Positions 9,410-18,846 of a stretch of DNA of 64,000 bases are shown here, piece after piece. The notes beneath the pieces are model-generated. The model saw only the letters and a program-made list of their open reading frames with translations, was not told the origin of the DNA and made no database searches. How positions within the stretch are numbered: the stretch's first letter is position 1; every line of letters begins with the position of its first letter. A program made the position numbers and the translations under genes. The DNA is from an uncultured Paracoccaceae bacterium (GTDB lineage Bacteria; Pseudomonadota; Alphaproteobacteria; Rhodobacterales; Rhodobacteraceae): assembly GCA_947500135.1 (NCBI GenBank), contig CANMQX010000002.1:62001-126000 (forward strand), in the 5' to 3' direction.

Positions 9410-10720
9410 TTATCGGAATGCTCCTGGCATTATTGTCTTGGGAAGCCACAGAATGATTTCTGGAAACGCAGCCAGCAAAATAAGGATGATCAACATCGGG
9501 GCCAGTATGAAAACAACCTCGCGCAATACCTGCACCACATTCAGCCCGCCAATCGCGGCCGCGATCAAAAGGCATAGCCCATAGGGCGGCGTTACCAGAC
9601 CGAAGGCCAGTGAAACGATCCCGATGATGGCGAAGGCGATCGGGTCCACGCCTCCTGCTTGCGCAACCGGCATCAGAACCGTGCCAAGGATGATGATCGT
9701 CGGGATTGCGTCGATGAAGAGGCCAAACAGCAGGAATAGGACCGCAATCAGCATCGCAGTGCCGAAAGGTCCAAACTCCCAAGCGGTCAAAACACCGACA
9801 ATCAATCTGGGCGCGTTGTAGAATGATAGCAGCCAGCCAAACGCGGAGGCGGTGCCAATTGCAAAAAGCGAAATGGCGGCAAAGCGTGCGGTGTCATAAA
9901 GGATGCCACCAAGATCTTTGGGCGTCACGGTCCGGTAGACAAACATGCCGAGGATCAATGCATATCCGGCCGCAATGATGGCACTTTCGGTCGGCGTCAC
10001 AAGGCCACCCACGATGCCGCCAATTACAAAGACAGGCGTCAAGAGCGCGAGTGCGGCGCCTTTCCATGCGGCCCAAAACGCACCCCAATTTGGCGTTGTT
10101 GTAACCGGATAGTTGCGTGCCTTTGCAAACCCATAAACCGTTGCCATCAAGGCAAGTCCAATCATAAGACCGGGGATCGCGCCGCCCAGGAACAACGCAC
10201 CGACAGACACTTGCATGACACCGCCCCAGACGATCATCAGAATTGATGGCGGGATAATCACACCCATCACCGACGAGCAGGCGGTAATCGCAACGGCAAA
10301 CCGGGTGTCATATCCTTCCTTTTGCATCGCGGGGATCAGGATTTTCCCGATCCCCGCAGCGTCCGCAGTGGAAGACCCCGAAATACCGGCAAAAAGCATG
10401 GATACCGCGACGTTCACATGGCCCAGCCCACCGGGCATCCAGCCGGTCAAAACCCGTGCCAGTTCGATCAGGCGGTCCGTGACTTTGCCGGAATTCATCA
10501 GGTTCGCGGCCAACAGAAAGAACGGGACCGCCAATAAGATGAAAGAGTTATAGGACTGAAACATCCGGTCCAACACGATAAACGGCGTCAACCGCAGTTC
10601 AAGCAGGACAACGGGAATGGTTGATAAGCCCAAGGCGAAGGCAACCGGAATGCGGATAAAGATCAGGATCAGGAAGCCTGCAATCAACATCGACGCTGCT
10701 GTGGCGGTATCAAGGATCAT
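9410..10720 (-). CDS. TRAP transporter large permease subunit (DctM type)
   Basis: 436 residues with about twelve hydrophobic segments, typical of the large (M) subunit of tripartite ATP-independent periplasmic transporters, which move carboxylates and sugar acids by sodium-coupled secondary transport. Motifs include ISGSSTADAAGIGKILIPAM and GLVTPPYGLCL. It overlaps the small permease by four bases (ATGA at 10717-10720), so the two subunits are translationally coupled. The cognate binding protein is at 11302-12285 and a probable catabolic dehydrogenase follows. Confidence 0.95.
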   Translation of the reverse strand: MILDTATAASMLIAGFLILIFIRIPVAFALGLSTIPVVLLELRLTPFIVLDRMFQSYNSFILLAVPFFLLAANLMNSGKVTDRLIELARVLTGWMPGGLGHVNVAVSMLFAGISGSSTADAAGIGKILIPAMQKEGYDTRFAVAITACSSVMGVIIPPSILMIVWGGVMQVSVGALFLGGAIPGLMIGLALMATVYGFAKARNYPVTTTPNWGAFWAAWKGAALALLTPVFVIGGIVGGLVTPTESAIIAAGYALILGMFVYRTVTPKDLGGILYDTARFAAISLFAIGTASAFGWLLSFYNAPRLIVGVLTAWEFGPFGTAMLIAVLFLLFGLFIDAIPTIIILGTVLMPVAQAGGVDPIAFAIIGIVSLAFGLVTPPYGLCLLIAAAIGGLNVVQVLREVVFILAPMLIILILLAAFPEIILWLPKTIMPGAFR

Positions 10721-11211
10721 GATTGCGTGATCTCTCGGTTCAGAAATTGCACCACAGCTTCAAACAATCTGTACCCCGAGAAGAGTAACCAGAAGCCGCC
10801 CGCAATCGGGACAGAGATATGGGTGATCGCCAGATTGGCCCGCATCATCACTGATCGCTGATTGCTTCCAAACGTTGTGTATTCAATGCCATAAAACAGG
10901 AACAGCGCCCCAAAGATCATGATGGCCACATGGACAACCCCGTCTTGGATCAAGCGGGTGAGGGGGCCGGTTGCATCCCGGGTGATGCGCACGTCGAAAT
11001 GCGTTCCATCCCAAACAGCCACGATAGACCCAATCATAACGATCCAGACGAATAAGAAAGTCGCAAGCTCTTCGGTCCAAAGATAGGTCGGGATCAACCC
11101 GGTGTAGCGCGAGATGACTTGCATCGCCACTGGGATCGCCAATGCGCCCATCATCACGCCAAGCAAGATACGGAGCCCGATGCAGAACGTGTCGAGAAAT
11201 CTTCCAATCAT
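10717..11211 (-). CDS. TRAP transporter small permease subunit (DctQ type)
   Basis: 164 residues from ATG 11211, preceded by GAGGTAGGG; an upstream in-frame start at 11283 would add 24 residues unlike the family. Four hydrophobic segments and the interior motif LWTEELATFLFVWIVMIGS identify the small (Q) membrane subunit that pairs with DctM. The gene lies between the binding-protein gene and the large permease gene, the common P-Q-M order. Confidence 0.93.
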   Translation of the reverse strand: MIGRFLDTFCIGLRILLGVMMGALAIPVAMQVISRYTGLIPTYLWTEELATFLFVWIVMIGSIVAVWDGTHFDVRITRDATGPLTRLIQDGVVHVAIMIFGALFLFYGIEYTTFGSNQRSVMMRANLAITHISVPIAGGFWLLFSGYRLFEAVVQFLNREITQS

Positions 11212-11301
11212 GATCTGCCCTACCTCGCAGAGAGACGCGGCAAACCGCGCCGATATTGGGCCAACGGGCGGGTCACATGACACCGCCCGTTGACTGCAAA
11301 A

Positions 11302-12285
11302 TCACATCCCGCGGACGTTTTCGAGCAATTCTGTCGCGCCCAGTTCAGCTGCATAAGCGTCTTGCACCGGCTGAACCAATTCAAGCATCTGTTCGCGACC
11401 TTCGAACTCATGCACCTCGATTTGACCTGCGTCGATCATCGCCTGAAGCTTTTCGCCGTCCTGACCGCTTTCCAATGCGCGGCCAAAGGCACCGGCCTCG
11501 GCACCCGCATCCATGATGGCCGCTTGCAGATCTGCGGGCAGTTCATCAAAGATCTTCGCAGACATCACAATCGGACGCACGGTGATCGTGTGTTGGGTCA
11601 ACGAGATGTGCGGCGCGACTTCGTAGAACTTCAGGTTCTGGATAGAGGCGGCTTCATTCTCAAACCCGGCGATGACACCGGTTTGGATCGCATTGTAAAC
11701 CTCGTTATAGGCGATGGCAGACGGTGCTGCACCAACAGCCGAGAATGTCTGAGCCTGAATAGGCGCACCCATAACACGCATCCGGTGTCCCGCGAGTTCT
11801 TCCATGCTTGTGATAGGCTCGGCAGAGGCGAGGTTACGGACACCGCCACCATGATAGCCGACGATCACGATACCTGCCGCTTCGCGCAGATCCTCCTCAA
11901 GCGGCTTCAACGCGTCAGAAGAAAGCACCGCATCCCAGTGTTCCAAATCGCGGAACAGGAAAGGCATATCCATCAAGGGAATTGATTCCGAAAACACGGC
12001 CATGTTGGAGGGCGCGAGGATTGTGTAGTCAACTGCGACCCCTTGGTTGAGGTAAGTGACGTAGTCGGATTCGACGCCAAGCTCTCCATTCAGGCGCAGA
12101 TCAAAACTCACGTCGCCATCATAGTTCTCGACCACAAGCCGTTCAAATTCGCGCAGGGTTTTTGTGAACGCATGCTCTTCATCAAACATGCTTGCACCAC
12201 GCAGGGTGACATCAGCCTGTGCCGCTGAAACGCCGCCAAGCAGTACAGCCGTGACAGCCATCGTCTTTAAAGAAAAATTGAACAT
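11302..12285 (-). CDS. TRAP transporter substrate-binding protein (DctP type)
   Basis: 327 residues from ATG 12285, set by the strong ribosome site GGGAGGA; the longer frame to 12309 lacks one. A signal peptide (MFNFSLKTMAVTAVLLGG, cleaved after AQA) is followed by a DctP fold with FDLRLNGELG, VRNLASAEPITSMEELAGHR and AYNEVYNAIQTGVI, the last being the conserved region around the carboxylate-binding arginine. It captures the substrate in the periplasm for the adjacent DctQM permease. Expression is probably controlled by the divergent GntR protein through the sites at 12467 and 12548. Confidence 0.94.
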   Translation of the reverse strand: MFNFSLKTMAVTAVLLGGVSAAQADVTLRGASMFDEEHAFTKTLREFERLVVENYDGDVSFDLRLNGELGVESDYVTYLNQGVAVDYTILAPSNMAVFSESIPLMDMPFLFRDLEHWDAVLSSDALKPLEEDLREAAGIVIVGYHGGGVRNLASAEPITSMEELAGHRMRVMGAPIQAQTFSAVGAAPSAIAYNEVYNAIQTGVIAGFENEAASIQNLKFYEVAPHISLTQHTITVRPIVMSAKIFDELPADLQAAIMDAGAEAGAFGRALESGQDGEKLQAMIDAGQIEVHEFEGREQMLELVQPVQDAYAAELGATELLENVRGM

Positions 12286-12466
12286 TCTATCCTCCCAGAT
12301 CAGGTTCAAGTCTTGTTTTCTGTCGGCCCATCGGACCGGAACATCGTGTTCGAACTTTTGCAGGTTGCACTGCTGGTTCGGCTTTCATCCAAATCTGGAT
12401 GTTCTGATTTGCGCCCGGCAATTACAGTTGCTTCACCCTCGTTCGTGCCACAACCAACACGTAAAC

Positions 12467-12477
12467 TTGGATACTAG
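12467..12477 (+). promoter_or_regulatory. Candidate GntR operator, left copy
   Basis: TTGGATACTAG. An exact inverted copy lies at 12548-12558. The pair sits between the divergent dctP and gntR genes. Confidence 0.5.
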
Positions 12478-12547
12478 TCAACATAAAATATTGAAAAATC
12501 CGAAACCGTATGCATTTTTCCTTTTAAAATATCACATAGAATGCCAT

Positions 12548-12558
12548 CTAGTATCCAA
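12548..12558 (-). promoter_or_regulatory. Candidate GntR operator, right copy
   Basis: CTAGTATCCAA, the exact reverse complement of the site at 12467-12477. The match extends four more bases if one A is skipped. Arms are about 70 bases apart, compatible with looping or two independent dimers. The rest of the 12286-12623 gap is AT-rich and shows no gene. Confidence 0.5.
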
Positions 12559-12623
12559 AGTTTTCTGTAATTTTCACGCAACTCTGACAAATTGCAGTCA
12601 AACAGAGGTTGGCAAAACACAAG

Positions 12624-13304
12624 ATGGTCGCATTGGGAACCGTTGAACGTATGACAAGTAGTGATGTGGTCTTTGACACGCTGTATGGACAAATCACGCG
12701 GTTGGAACTGCTGCCAGGCACAAAGATATCAGAGACGGAAGTCGCAAAATCCTTCGGCTATTCGCGCCAACCTGTCCGCGAGGCATTTACCAGGCTTGCG
12801 AGCCTCAACCTGCTGCTTGTGCGCCCACAACGTGCAACCGTTGTCAGGCCATTTTCACGGCAACTGATCGCAAATGCGCGTTTCGTCCGTACCGCCGTCG
12901 AATTAGAGATCGTCCGCGCGGCAGCACGGGACCGCGATAAAACAGTGGATGCCGCATTGAAAACGAACCTGCGTGAACAGGCTGACGCAATCTCTGCCGA
13001 GGATGTCAGCACGTTCCATGAACTGGACTATCAGTTTCACAAACTGCTTTGCGCGGCGGCAAAACAGGCGTTTGCGTTTGATATCATTGCTGAAAACAAG
13101 GCACAGGTTGACCGCCTTTGCATGCTGGCCTTGACCAGCAAAGAAGCAATGGATGTCTTGTATGTCGACCATCAAAGGCTGTTGCAGGCCTTGTTTGGAG
13201 GTGATGCGCCCGCAGCTGATGAGGTGTTGCGCCTGCACCTTGATCGCCTGACACCAACAATCGAGGCGATTTACACGACACATAACGCCTATTTTGATGA
13301 TTAG
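12624..13304 (+). CDS. GntR-family regulator with FCD ligand domain
   Basis: About 226 residues from ATG 12624; a TTG at 12609 and an ATG at 12651 are alternatives because no ribosome site is decisive. The winged helix covers roughly residues 10-75 (ISETEVAKSFGYSRQPVREA), followed by the all-helical FCD domain with its metal/ligand residues (ELDYQFHKLLC and later histidines). FadR/FCD regulators respond to organic acids. It is divergent from the TRAP operon and, with the inverted TTGGATACTAG sites between them, is the likely local repressor or activator. Confidence 0.9.
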   Translation: MVALGTVERMTSSDVVFDTLYGQITRLELLPGTKISETEVAKSFGYSRQPVREAFTRLASLNLLLVRPQRATVVRPFSRQLIANARFVRTAVELEIVRAAARDRDKTVDAALKTNLREQADAISAEDVSTFHELDYQFHKLLCAAAKQAFAFDIIAENKAQVDRLCMLALTSKEAMDVLYVDHQRLLQALFGGDAPAADEVLRLHLDRLTPTIEAIYTTHNAYFDD

Positions 13305-13467
13305 GTCGCGGTGGCATTTTAAATTTGTACATCGCGTCGTTTGAAATGTCTGTGTGAGCGGGCAGGGACCAGTGATCTTTTGACAGTTCTCCACTGGCGT
13401 TTTTCCTGCAAATGACCCAACTCGCTGCCCACGAAGCAGTCATAGCGTCGCCCCAGCTCGCTTGTCC

Positions 13468-14145
13468 CTAACAGCTTTCATGTTTGAAAACGGTTATCTG
13501 CTGCGCCAAATGCCAAGCGGTTTGATCGGCCAGCTTTGACCTGCGCAGCCTAGTTTTCAAAGGGCAGGAAACCGCCTTACGGCTTAGTGGCGTGACAGCG
13601 TAATGTATACCGTAAACGCGATTAATCTCAGCGATATCGACAGAGAATGGCGGGCCTTTCATTGCCGATTGCTCGTATTCAAAACACAGCAACAATTGGG
13701 GCGCACCCTTTGCCAACGCATGTACATGAGCGGCATATTGCCCCCGAATGTCATGCGGCAACGCAACCAGCGCTGCCCGGTCATAAACTACATCAACTAC
13801 GCCCAAATCTTGGGATGTGACATCGAAAATATCGCCGACAAAGATCGTGACGTTGGCTGCTGCCATCCGGGCTAGCGGACCATGCTGGGTTATCTGCGGA
13901 GCCACACCCAAATCACGGAAAAGGTCCGTGATTGCACGCTGGCTCAGCTCTGCCCCGACAACGTGATAGCCCTGCGCCAGAAGCCAGGCGATATCGCGGG
14001 TTTTGCCGCAAAGCGGCACAAACACCCGGGCAGGGGCAGCGGGGGCCACCTTGTGAAGATGCGCAACAAGGTTCGGGTTCGCATCCGCCTCGTGAAAGCC
14101 GATGTCGTCTTGCTCCCATTTATCGTGCCAGTATTGCGGATCCAT
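13468..14145 (-). CDS. tpm: Thiopurine S-methyltransferase
   Basis: 225 residues of the TPMT family, SAM-dependent methyltransferases that in bacteria methylate thiopurines and selenium or tellurium oxyanions. Family landmarks: WHDKWEQDDIGFHE at the N-terminus, VFVPLCGKTRDIAWLL (SAM-binding region), VVGAELSQRAI, YDRAALVALP, and FEYEQSAMKGPPFSV near 160-175. It is the last gene of the heme operon, 19 bases after the siderophore-interacting protein, so co-transcription is likely. The link between this methyltransferase and heme or iron is not obvious. Confidence 0.88.
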   Translation of the reverse strand: MDPQYWHDKWEQDDIGFHEADANPNLVAHLHKVAPAAPARVFVPLCGKTRDIAWLLAQGYHVVGAELSQRAITDLFRDLGVAPQITQHGPLARMAAANVTIFVGDIFDVTSQDLGVVDVVYDRAALVALPHDIRGQYAAHVHALAKGAPQLLLCFEYEQSAMKGPPFSVDIAEINRVYGIHYAVTPLSRKAVSCPLKTRLRRSKLADQTAWHLAQQITVFKHESC

Positions 14146-14164
14146 AAGCAGTCCTTTGCGTTGG

Positions 14165-14950
14165 TCAGGCGGCAGCCTCGGCCCGTTTCATTTGCTGATG
14201 TTCGTCTTCTACCAGACCAACCTTCCAGTAGCCCGAAATATAGCAGTCGTTTTTAGGCAGACCTTTGTCCGTCATAAGAAAGCTGCGCAGCGCCTTGATC
14301 GCCGTGCTTTCGCCAGCAATACAGGTCTGCACACAACCGGCGGGCCAATCCCATGATTGCACCATGTCGACCAACTGGCGGCTTGGCGCATGGGTGTCCA
14401 GATGGATCAGCCAATGCTGCGTGATGCCGGTGGGGGCATCGATTTCTTGCGCGTCATCGGGGTGGTTAATTTCAAAGAACGCAACCCCCCGCGCAGTGCG
14501 GGGCATGGCTTCCAACGTGGCCGCAGCGACGGGCAGGGCGGACATATCAGCGGCGATCAGATAGTGATCGGCGTAGAACGCAGGTACTTTCACAGGGCCC
14601 GGCCCAGCAAATCCGCAGAATCCACCGATCTCAGCCCGGCGCGCCCAGGCAGAGGCAGGACCGGCATCGCCGTGATCAACGAAATCAATATCCATTTCGC
14701 CCATATCGGGCCGAATATAGCGCACAGTATAGGTGCGCACCGTCGGGCGTGGCCCATCGCGCAGCTGTGCTACAAATTCATCCTGTGGCTGGTCAGGCCG
14801 TGGCAAGAAAATCTTACAATTCGCCCCTTCACAGCCCGTCGGTATATCCTTGATCGCATCGCCGGTCAGGGTCACGCGGATCATGTTGCGCGTCAGGTAT
14901 CGGCTGGCCGACACTTGCATCAGATGGGGTGTTTTCTTGTCTGGCTTCAT
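14165..14950 (-). CDS. Siderophore-interacting protein (FAD/NAD(P)H ferric reductase, ViuB/YqjH type)
   Basis: 261 residues. The FAD-binding barrel carries RTYTVRYIRPD (isoalloxazine/phosphate contact), followed by DHGDAGPASAWA, a family hallmark. The C-terminal SIP domain contains AGESTAIKALR and ends with ISGYWKVGLVEDEH, the conserved aromatic tail. Such proteins reduce ferric siderophores in the cytoplasm to release Fe(II). It lies 27 bases after hmuV. Its position suggests a reductive step, perhaps on siderophores brought in by the other importers in this window; partner assignment is inference. Confidence 0.9.
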   Translation of the reverse strand: MKPDKKTPHLMQVSASRYLTRNMIRVTLTGDAIKDIPTGCEGANCKIFLPRPDQPQDEFVAQLRDGPRPTVRTYTVRYIRPDMGEMDIDFVDHGDAGPASAWARRAEIGGFCGFAGPGPVKVPAFYADHYLIAADMSALPVAAATLEAMPRTARGVAFFEINHPDDAQEIDAPTGITQHWLIHLDTHAPSRQLVDMVQSWDWPAGCVQTCIAGESTAIKALRSFLMTDKGLPKNDCYISGYWKVGLVEDEHQQMKRAEAAA

Positions 14951-14977
14951 GGGGTTACCTTTTACGACTGTTAGGGG

Positions 14978-15763
14978 CTAGGCCACCGATTGTGCCACCT
15001 GCGGCAGGATGAAAGCGGCGTGATCGTTGGGCACAGTGTTGGTGCGCAACTGGCAATGATAGGCGGCAGACAGCGACGCATCAGTAAACACCGCTTTCAC
15101 CGGGCCGCTGGCAATCGCCCGTCCGCCCGAGATGATGGTGACCGCATCCGCCACCATCGCCGTCAGGTTCAGGTCATGCATCACCGCGATCACACCGCCG
15201 CCCCGTTCGGCAAAATCCTGAAGGCATTTCATGATCAACAACTGATGCCCGATATCAAGGCTGGCCACCGGTTCATCCAGCAACAGCCAGCGTGGAACGT
15301 TATCAACAACCGGGTCCCAGACCTGACACAGCACCCGCGCCAGATGCGCCCGCTGCTGTTCACCACCCGACAGTTCCTGAAAAAACCGCTGCTCATAGCC
15401 GCCAAGGCCCACGGTCGTCAGGGCCTGCTGCGCGACCGTATCCCGCTCGCCGTGAATGCCTGATCGCAGCCCCATGCGCACAACCTCGATTACTGTGAAA
15501 GGAAAGGCGAGCGTGGCCGCCTGCGGCAGGACACCGCGCACGGCGGCCAACTCCCACGGTTTGTAGTCACCTACATCACGCGCATTGATCCATACCTGCC
15601 CGGTCCAGGTGACCTCATTCGTCAGCGCCCGCAGCAAGGTTGTTTTGCCAGATCCGTTTGGCCCGACAATCGCTGTGACAGCACCCGGCCGGGCGGTGAA
15701 ATCGACCCCGTGCAAAATGGCTTTGTTGCCAATCTGGACCTGAATATCGCGTGCAGTGATCAT
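14978..15763 (-). CDS. hmuV: Hemin ABC transporter ATP-binding protein HmuV
   Basis: 261 residues of the FecE/HmuV class. Walker A GPNGSGKT is near residue 36, the signature ELSGGEQQR near 135, Walker B WLLLDEPVASLD near 158 and the switch His in VMHDLNL near 195. It powers heme import from the periplasm through HmuU. It starts 3 bases after the hmuU stop. The HmuV-like features DVGDYKPWELA and QVWDP, and the neighbours hmuSTU, set the assignment. Confidence 0.94.
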   Translation of the reverse strand: MITARDIQVQIGNKAILHGVDFTARPGAVTAIVGPNGSGKTTLLRALTNEVTWTGQVWINARDVGDYKPWELAAVRGVLPQAATLAFPFTVIEVVRMGLRSGIHGERDTVAQQALTTVGLGGYEQRFFQELSGGEQQRAHLARVLCQVWDPVVDNVPRWLLLDEPVASLDIGHQLLIMKCLQDFAERGGGVIAVMHDLNLTAMVADAVTIISGGRAIASGPVKAVFTDASLSAAYHCQLRTNTVPNDHAAFILPQVAQSVA

Positions 15764-15766
15764 CGG

Positions 15767-16840
15767 CTACATATCCACCACACCACGGCGACGCAGCAGG
15801 ATCCATAGAAAGACCGGCGCACCCAGAACAGCCGTCACGATGCCAATGGGCAGTTCAGCAGGCGCGATGATCAGACGACTGATGATATCGGCTCCCAGCA
15901 AGAGGGTTGCACCCAGTAAGGCGGCATTCAATAGCAGGGTCTCGTGGTCCGGCCCGGTGGCCAGCCGCAGCAGATGCGGCACGACAATCCCGATAAAGCC
16001 GATCCCGCCTGACACAGCAACCGCCGCCCCGGTGGCCGCCGCGACAATCAGGATTGCGGCGGATTTCAACTGCTGAACTGGAATGCCCAGATGCGAGGCT
16101 GTCGCCTCACCTAAGGCCAGTGCATTCAATCCCCGCCCCAGAAACAGTGATGCGATAACCGCCAACCCGATAAGCGGACCGGCAATCAGCACCTTGGACC
16201 ATGTGGCCCCGGCCAGCGACCCCAGGCCCCAGAATGTTAGATCACGCAATTGCCGGTCATCTGACATGTAAACCAGAATGCCGGACAGCGCCCCGGCCAA
16301 TGCACCCAACGCGATACCCGCCAAAAGCATCGTTGCCACCGATGTGCGCCCACGCCGGGTCGAGACGCGGTAAAGGACGATTGTGGACAGCCACCCGCCC
16401 ATAAATGCGGCAACAGGGACCATTGCGTTACCAACCAAATCAGCGATCCAAAGGGGCAGCATCGCCCCTAGGACGATAGCAAGGATAGCCCCCAGACCCG
16501 CGCCCGCGCTCACACCAACCAATCCAGGATCAGCCAGCGGATTGCGGAACAACCCCTGCATGACCGCGCCTGAGACAGCCAACGCGCCGCCCACGCCAAT
16601 GCCAAGGATCAGACGTGGCATGCGGATATCCCACAACACGACCTTTTCGATCGCGGTTAGGGGTTCGCCGCTGATAATCTTGCCAATCGCCCCCCACAGC
16701 GACGTACCTGTTGGCCCGGTCGCAAGGCTGATCACCGACACAATCCCCAATAGGAAGGCCAACCAGATATGCGCCTGCCGCGCCCTTGTGCGGCGATCAA
16801 GCGGACGTGCTGCGCCTGATATCTCCGTCGAAACCGTCAT
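15767..16840 (-). CDS. hmuU: Hemin ABC transporter permease HmuU
   Basis: FecCD-type permease with about ten transmembrane segments. From ATG 16840 it has 357 residues; ATG 16852, overlapping the hmuT stop, is equally possible, while the longer start at 16882 is unlikely. Diagnostic stretches are RNPLADPGLVGVSAGAGLG and FWGLGSLAGATW. Together with HmuT and HmuV it forms the inner-membrane heme importer. Overlap or near-overlap on both sides (hmuT upstream, hmuV downstream) shows tight coupling. Confidence 0.94.
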   Translation of the reverse strand: MTVSTEISGAARPLDRRTRARQAHIWLAFLLGIVSVISLATGPTGTSLWGAIGKIISGEPLTAIEKVVLWDIRMPRLILGIGVGGALAVSGAVMQGLFRNPLADPGLVGVSAGAGLGAILAIVLGAMLPLWIADLVGNAMVPVAAFMGGWLSTIVLYRVSTRRGRTSVATMLLAGIALGALAGALSGILVYMSDDRQLRDLTFWGLGSLAGATWSKVLIAGPLIGLAVIASLFLGRGLNALALGEATASHLGIPVQQLKSAAILIVAAATGAAVAVSGGIGFIGIVVPHLLRLATGPDHETLLLNAALLGATLLLGADIISRLIIAPAELPIGIVTAVLGAPVFLWILLRRRGVVDM

Positions 16841-16841
16841 G

Positions 16842-17693
16842 TCAGCTGTCATACAGTGCTGCGGCCAGATCATGCACGGCATCCGCCGTGCGTGGCCCGA
16901 ACCCCAGCAGGTAAAGCCCGTTCATACGCACAACCGATTGCGTTTGCGCCGCAGGCGTCGTTGCAATCGCGGGCATTGCGAATAACTCGGCATCATTGGA
17001 ACCGTGATCCCCAGTGCGGTCCATCATCAGGATAACATCGGGGGCGGCGGCACTCACCGCCTCATCACTCAGTGGTTTGTAGCCTTCAAATTCGGTGATC
17101 ACGTTCACCCCGCCCGCCATAGCGATGATACTGGAAGCGGCGGTGTTCCGACCCGACGCCATGATCCGACCACCCTGGGTGCTCAGGATGAACAAGACGC
17201 GTTTGGGGGCATTGCCCGCCTGTGCGCTGGCAGCCTCCTCAGCGCTTTGCAATCTCAGGCTGACATCACTGGCCAACGCGACGGCTTCGGCCTCGACATC
17301 CAGCGCTTCGCCGACGGTCATGATCTTGTCGACGATCCCTTCGGTGGAATAAGAATCCGGCACCCTGACAAAGGGGATATCGGCAGCCTCTAACACTGCG
17401 ATGGTTTCAGGCGGGCCTGCACCATCTTCCGATATGATCAGACCCGGAGCCACAGCCAGAACGCCCTCGGGCGACAGCGCGCGCATATACCCCACATCGG
17501 GCAGTGCCTGGGCCTCGGCGGGGTAGCTGGATGTGGTGTCGCGGGCGATCAGCCGGTCGCCTTCGCCAAGCGCATAGATAATCTCGGTCACCGAACCGCC
17601 AATGGACAGGACGTTCTTGTCACCGTCTGCCAGCGCAAGCACAGGAACTAAGGTCAGGACGGCACAGGTCGCGGTTTTGATCAGGATATTCAT
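16842..17693 (-). CDS. hmuT: Hemin ABC transporter substrate-binding protein HmuT
   Basis: 283 residues from ATG 17693, which overlaps the hmuS stop as ATGA. The signal peptide MNILIKTATCAVLTLVPVLA ends at ALADG. The FecB-like core has SIGGSVTEIIYALGEGDR (heme-binding proteins carry a Tyr here) and DTTSSYPAEAQALPDVGY, typical of HmuT. It carries heme across the periplasm to HmuUV. Confidence 0.94.
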   Translation of the reverse strand: MNILIKTATCAVLTLVPVLALADGDKNVLSIGGSVTEIIYALGEGDRLIARDTTSSYPAEAQALPDVGYMRALSPEGVLAVAPGLIISEDGAGPPETIAVLEAADIPFVRVPDSYSTEGIVDKIMTVGEALDVEAEAVALASDVSLRLQSAEEAASAQAGNAPKRVLFILSTQGGRIMASGRNTAASSIIAMAGGVNVITEFEGYKPLSDEAVSAAAPDVILMMDRTGDHGSNDAELFAMPAIATTPAAQTQSVVRMNGLYLLGFGPRTADAVHDLAAALYDS

Positions 17694-18748
17694 GCGACCG
17701 TTTCCTGCTGCATAAGCCCGGGGAATCCCGCGACGATATCCGCCCAAGCGGCACGATCATCCTGGCCCTCCTTGCCGACGCCAAAGATTTGAAAAATCAA
17801 CGCGCCGCGGCTGTCGAAGGCTTCCAATGATACGGCCATCCCGCGTTTGGTCGGTTTCTCAACGGCCCAAACTTCCGCCACATGGTCACCACGCAGATGC
17901 AGGTTAAAGCGGGGATCCATGACGTTTTGCCACGGCCCCATCGGGCGCAGCGTCTCAATGGGCCCGCTGTGTATCTGGATACAGCCCCTGTTCCCGGTAA
18001 AGACCATCACCTCGATGCCTTGCACCGCAACGGTCTTAAGCGCCTGATCCACGGCATCCGGCGAAAGCGGCCGAACAAATGGCGCACCTGCGATGCGGTA
18101 GGCCCCAAGGCGGTTCATCTTGAGCTTGCTGGTCAGGCGCATGAACTGATGTGTGTCGGTCATGCGCGCCCATTCCTTGCGCAGGATATCGACATTGGCG
18201 GCCTCTGCCTTTGGCGCTTCGGGCGGTTGGCGCGGGGTTGTGGCGATGGTTTGGCTTTGATCGTCCAACGCTCCGGTTTCGCGGTACGCTTCCCAGGCCT
18301 TGTGGCCCTCTGGGGTACGGATAAAGATTTTATGCACGGCGTCACCAGCAGCATCAAAGACCTGCACGCTGCGGCGCATCTGTTCATCAGTGTGCTTTTC
18401 CACCAGAAACGCATGTTTCCAATGCGACGGGAAAATCCGCAGATCAATGTCTTCTGTCAGGACCATCGCGGCATGCCCGCCGGCGTGATAATTCTCGTAA
18501 ACGCCAACCTTTTCATGCACGCAGCTTTCATTGCGGGTAAGCGCCATCACTTCGCCCAGCTGCATCGCAAGCCCCATGATCCTATCCGGATGCGCATCGA
18601 TGCGGGTCACCAGATCACCGCAATGGGCGGCCATCAATGCGGCCTCGCTAATCCCCAGTTTCTGGGCCAGATCGCGTTCGCGGGTTTTTGGGTTTTCTAA
18701 ATACGCTGCGCGGATCTGTTCGGGCGTGAGGGGTGTGTGATGTGCCAT
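17690..18748 (-). CDS. hmuS: Hemin-degrading factor HmuS
   Basis: 352 residues with the duplicated HemS/ChuS fold: two related halves, each ending in a beta-sheet segment (HKIFIRTPEGHKAWEAY in the first, IFQIFGVGKEG in the second). It receives heme in the cytoplasm and either breaks the ring to release iron or traffics it. It is the first gene of the minus-strand heme operon. The start at 18748 is about 100 bases from the operator-like site at 18847-18866, in the 328-base gap shared with divergent hmuR. Confidence 0.93.
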   Translation of the reverse strand: MAHHTPLTPEQIRAAYLENPKTRERDLAQKLGISEAALMAAHCGDLVTRIDAHPDRIMGLAMQLGEVMALTRNESCVHEKVGVYENYHAGGHAAMVLTEDIDLRIFPSHWKHAFLVEKHTDEQMRRSVQVFDAAGDAVHKIFIRTPEGHKAWEAYRETGALDDQSQTIATTPRQPPEAPKAEAANVDILRKEWARMTDTHQFMRLTSKLKMNRLGAYRIAGAPFVRPLSPDAVDQALKTVAVQGIEVMVFTGNRGCIQIHSGPIETLRPMGPWQNVMDPRFNLHLRGDHVAEVWAVEKPTKRGMAVSLEAFDSRGALIFQIFGVGKEGQDDRAAWADIVAGFPGLMQQETVA

Positions 18749-18846
18749 AGTCTACCTTGCTGTGATGCGGCGAAGAAAAGGTATGGCTTGGCCGGGAATG
18801 CAGTTGGCCTGGCTAGGGTTGGGCTGTGACACCCGAAACTCTATTC

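Noticed and set aside
8544..9584. 346-codon plus-strand frame
   Set aside because: Antisense to the SDR gene with its complete TGxxxxIG and YxxxK motifs; the plus frame is His/Cys-rich shadow sequence.
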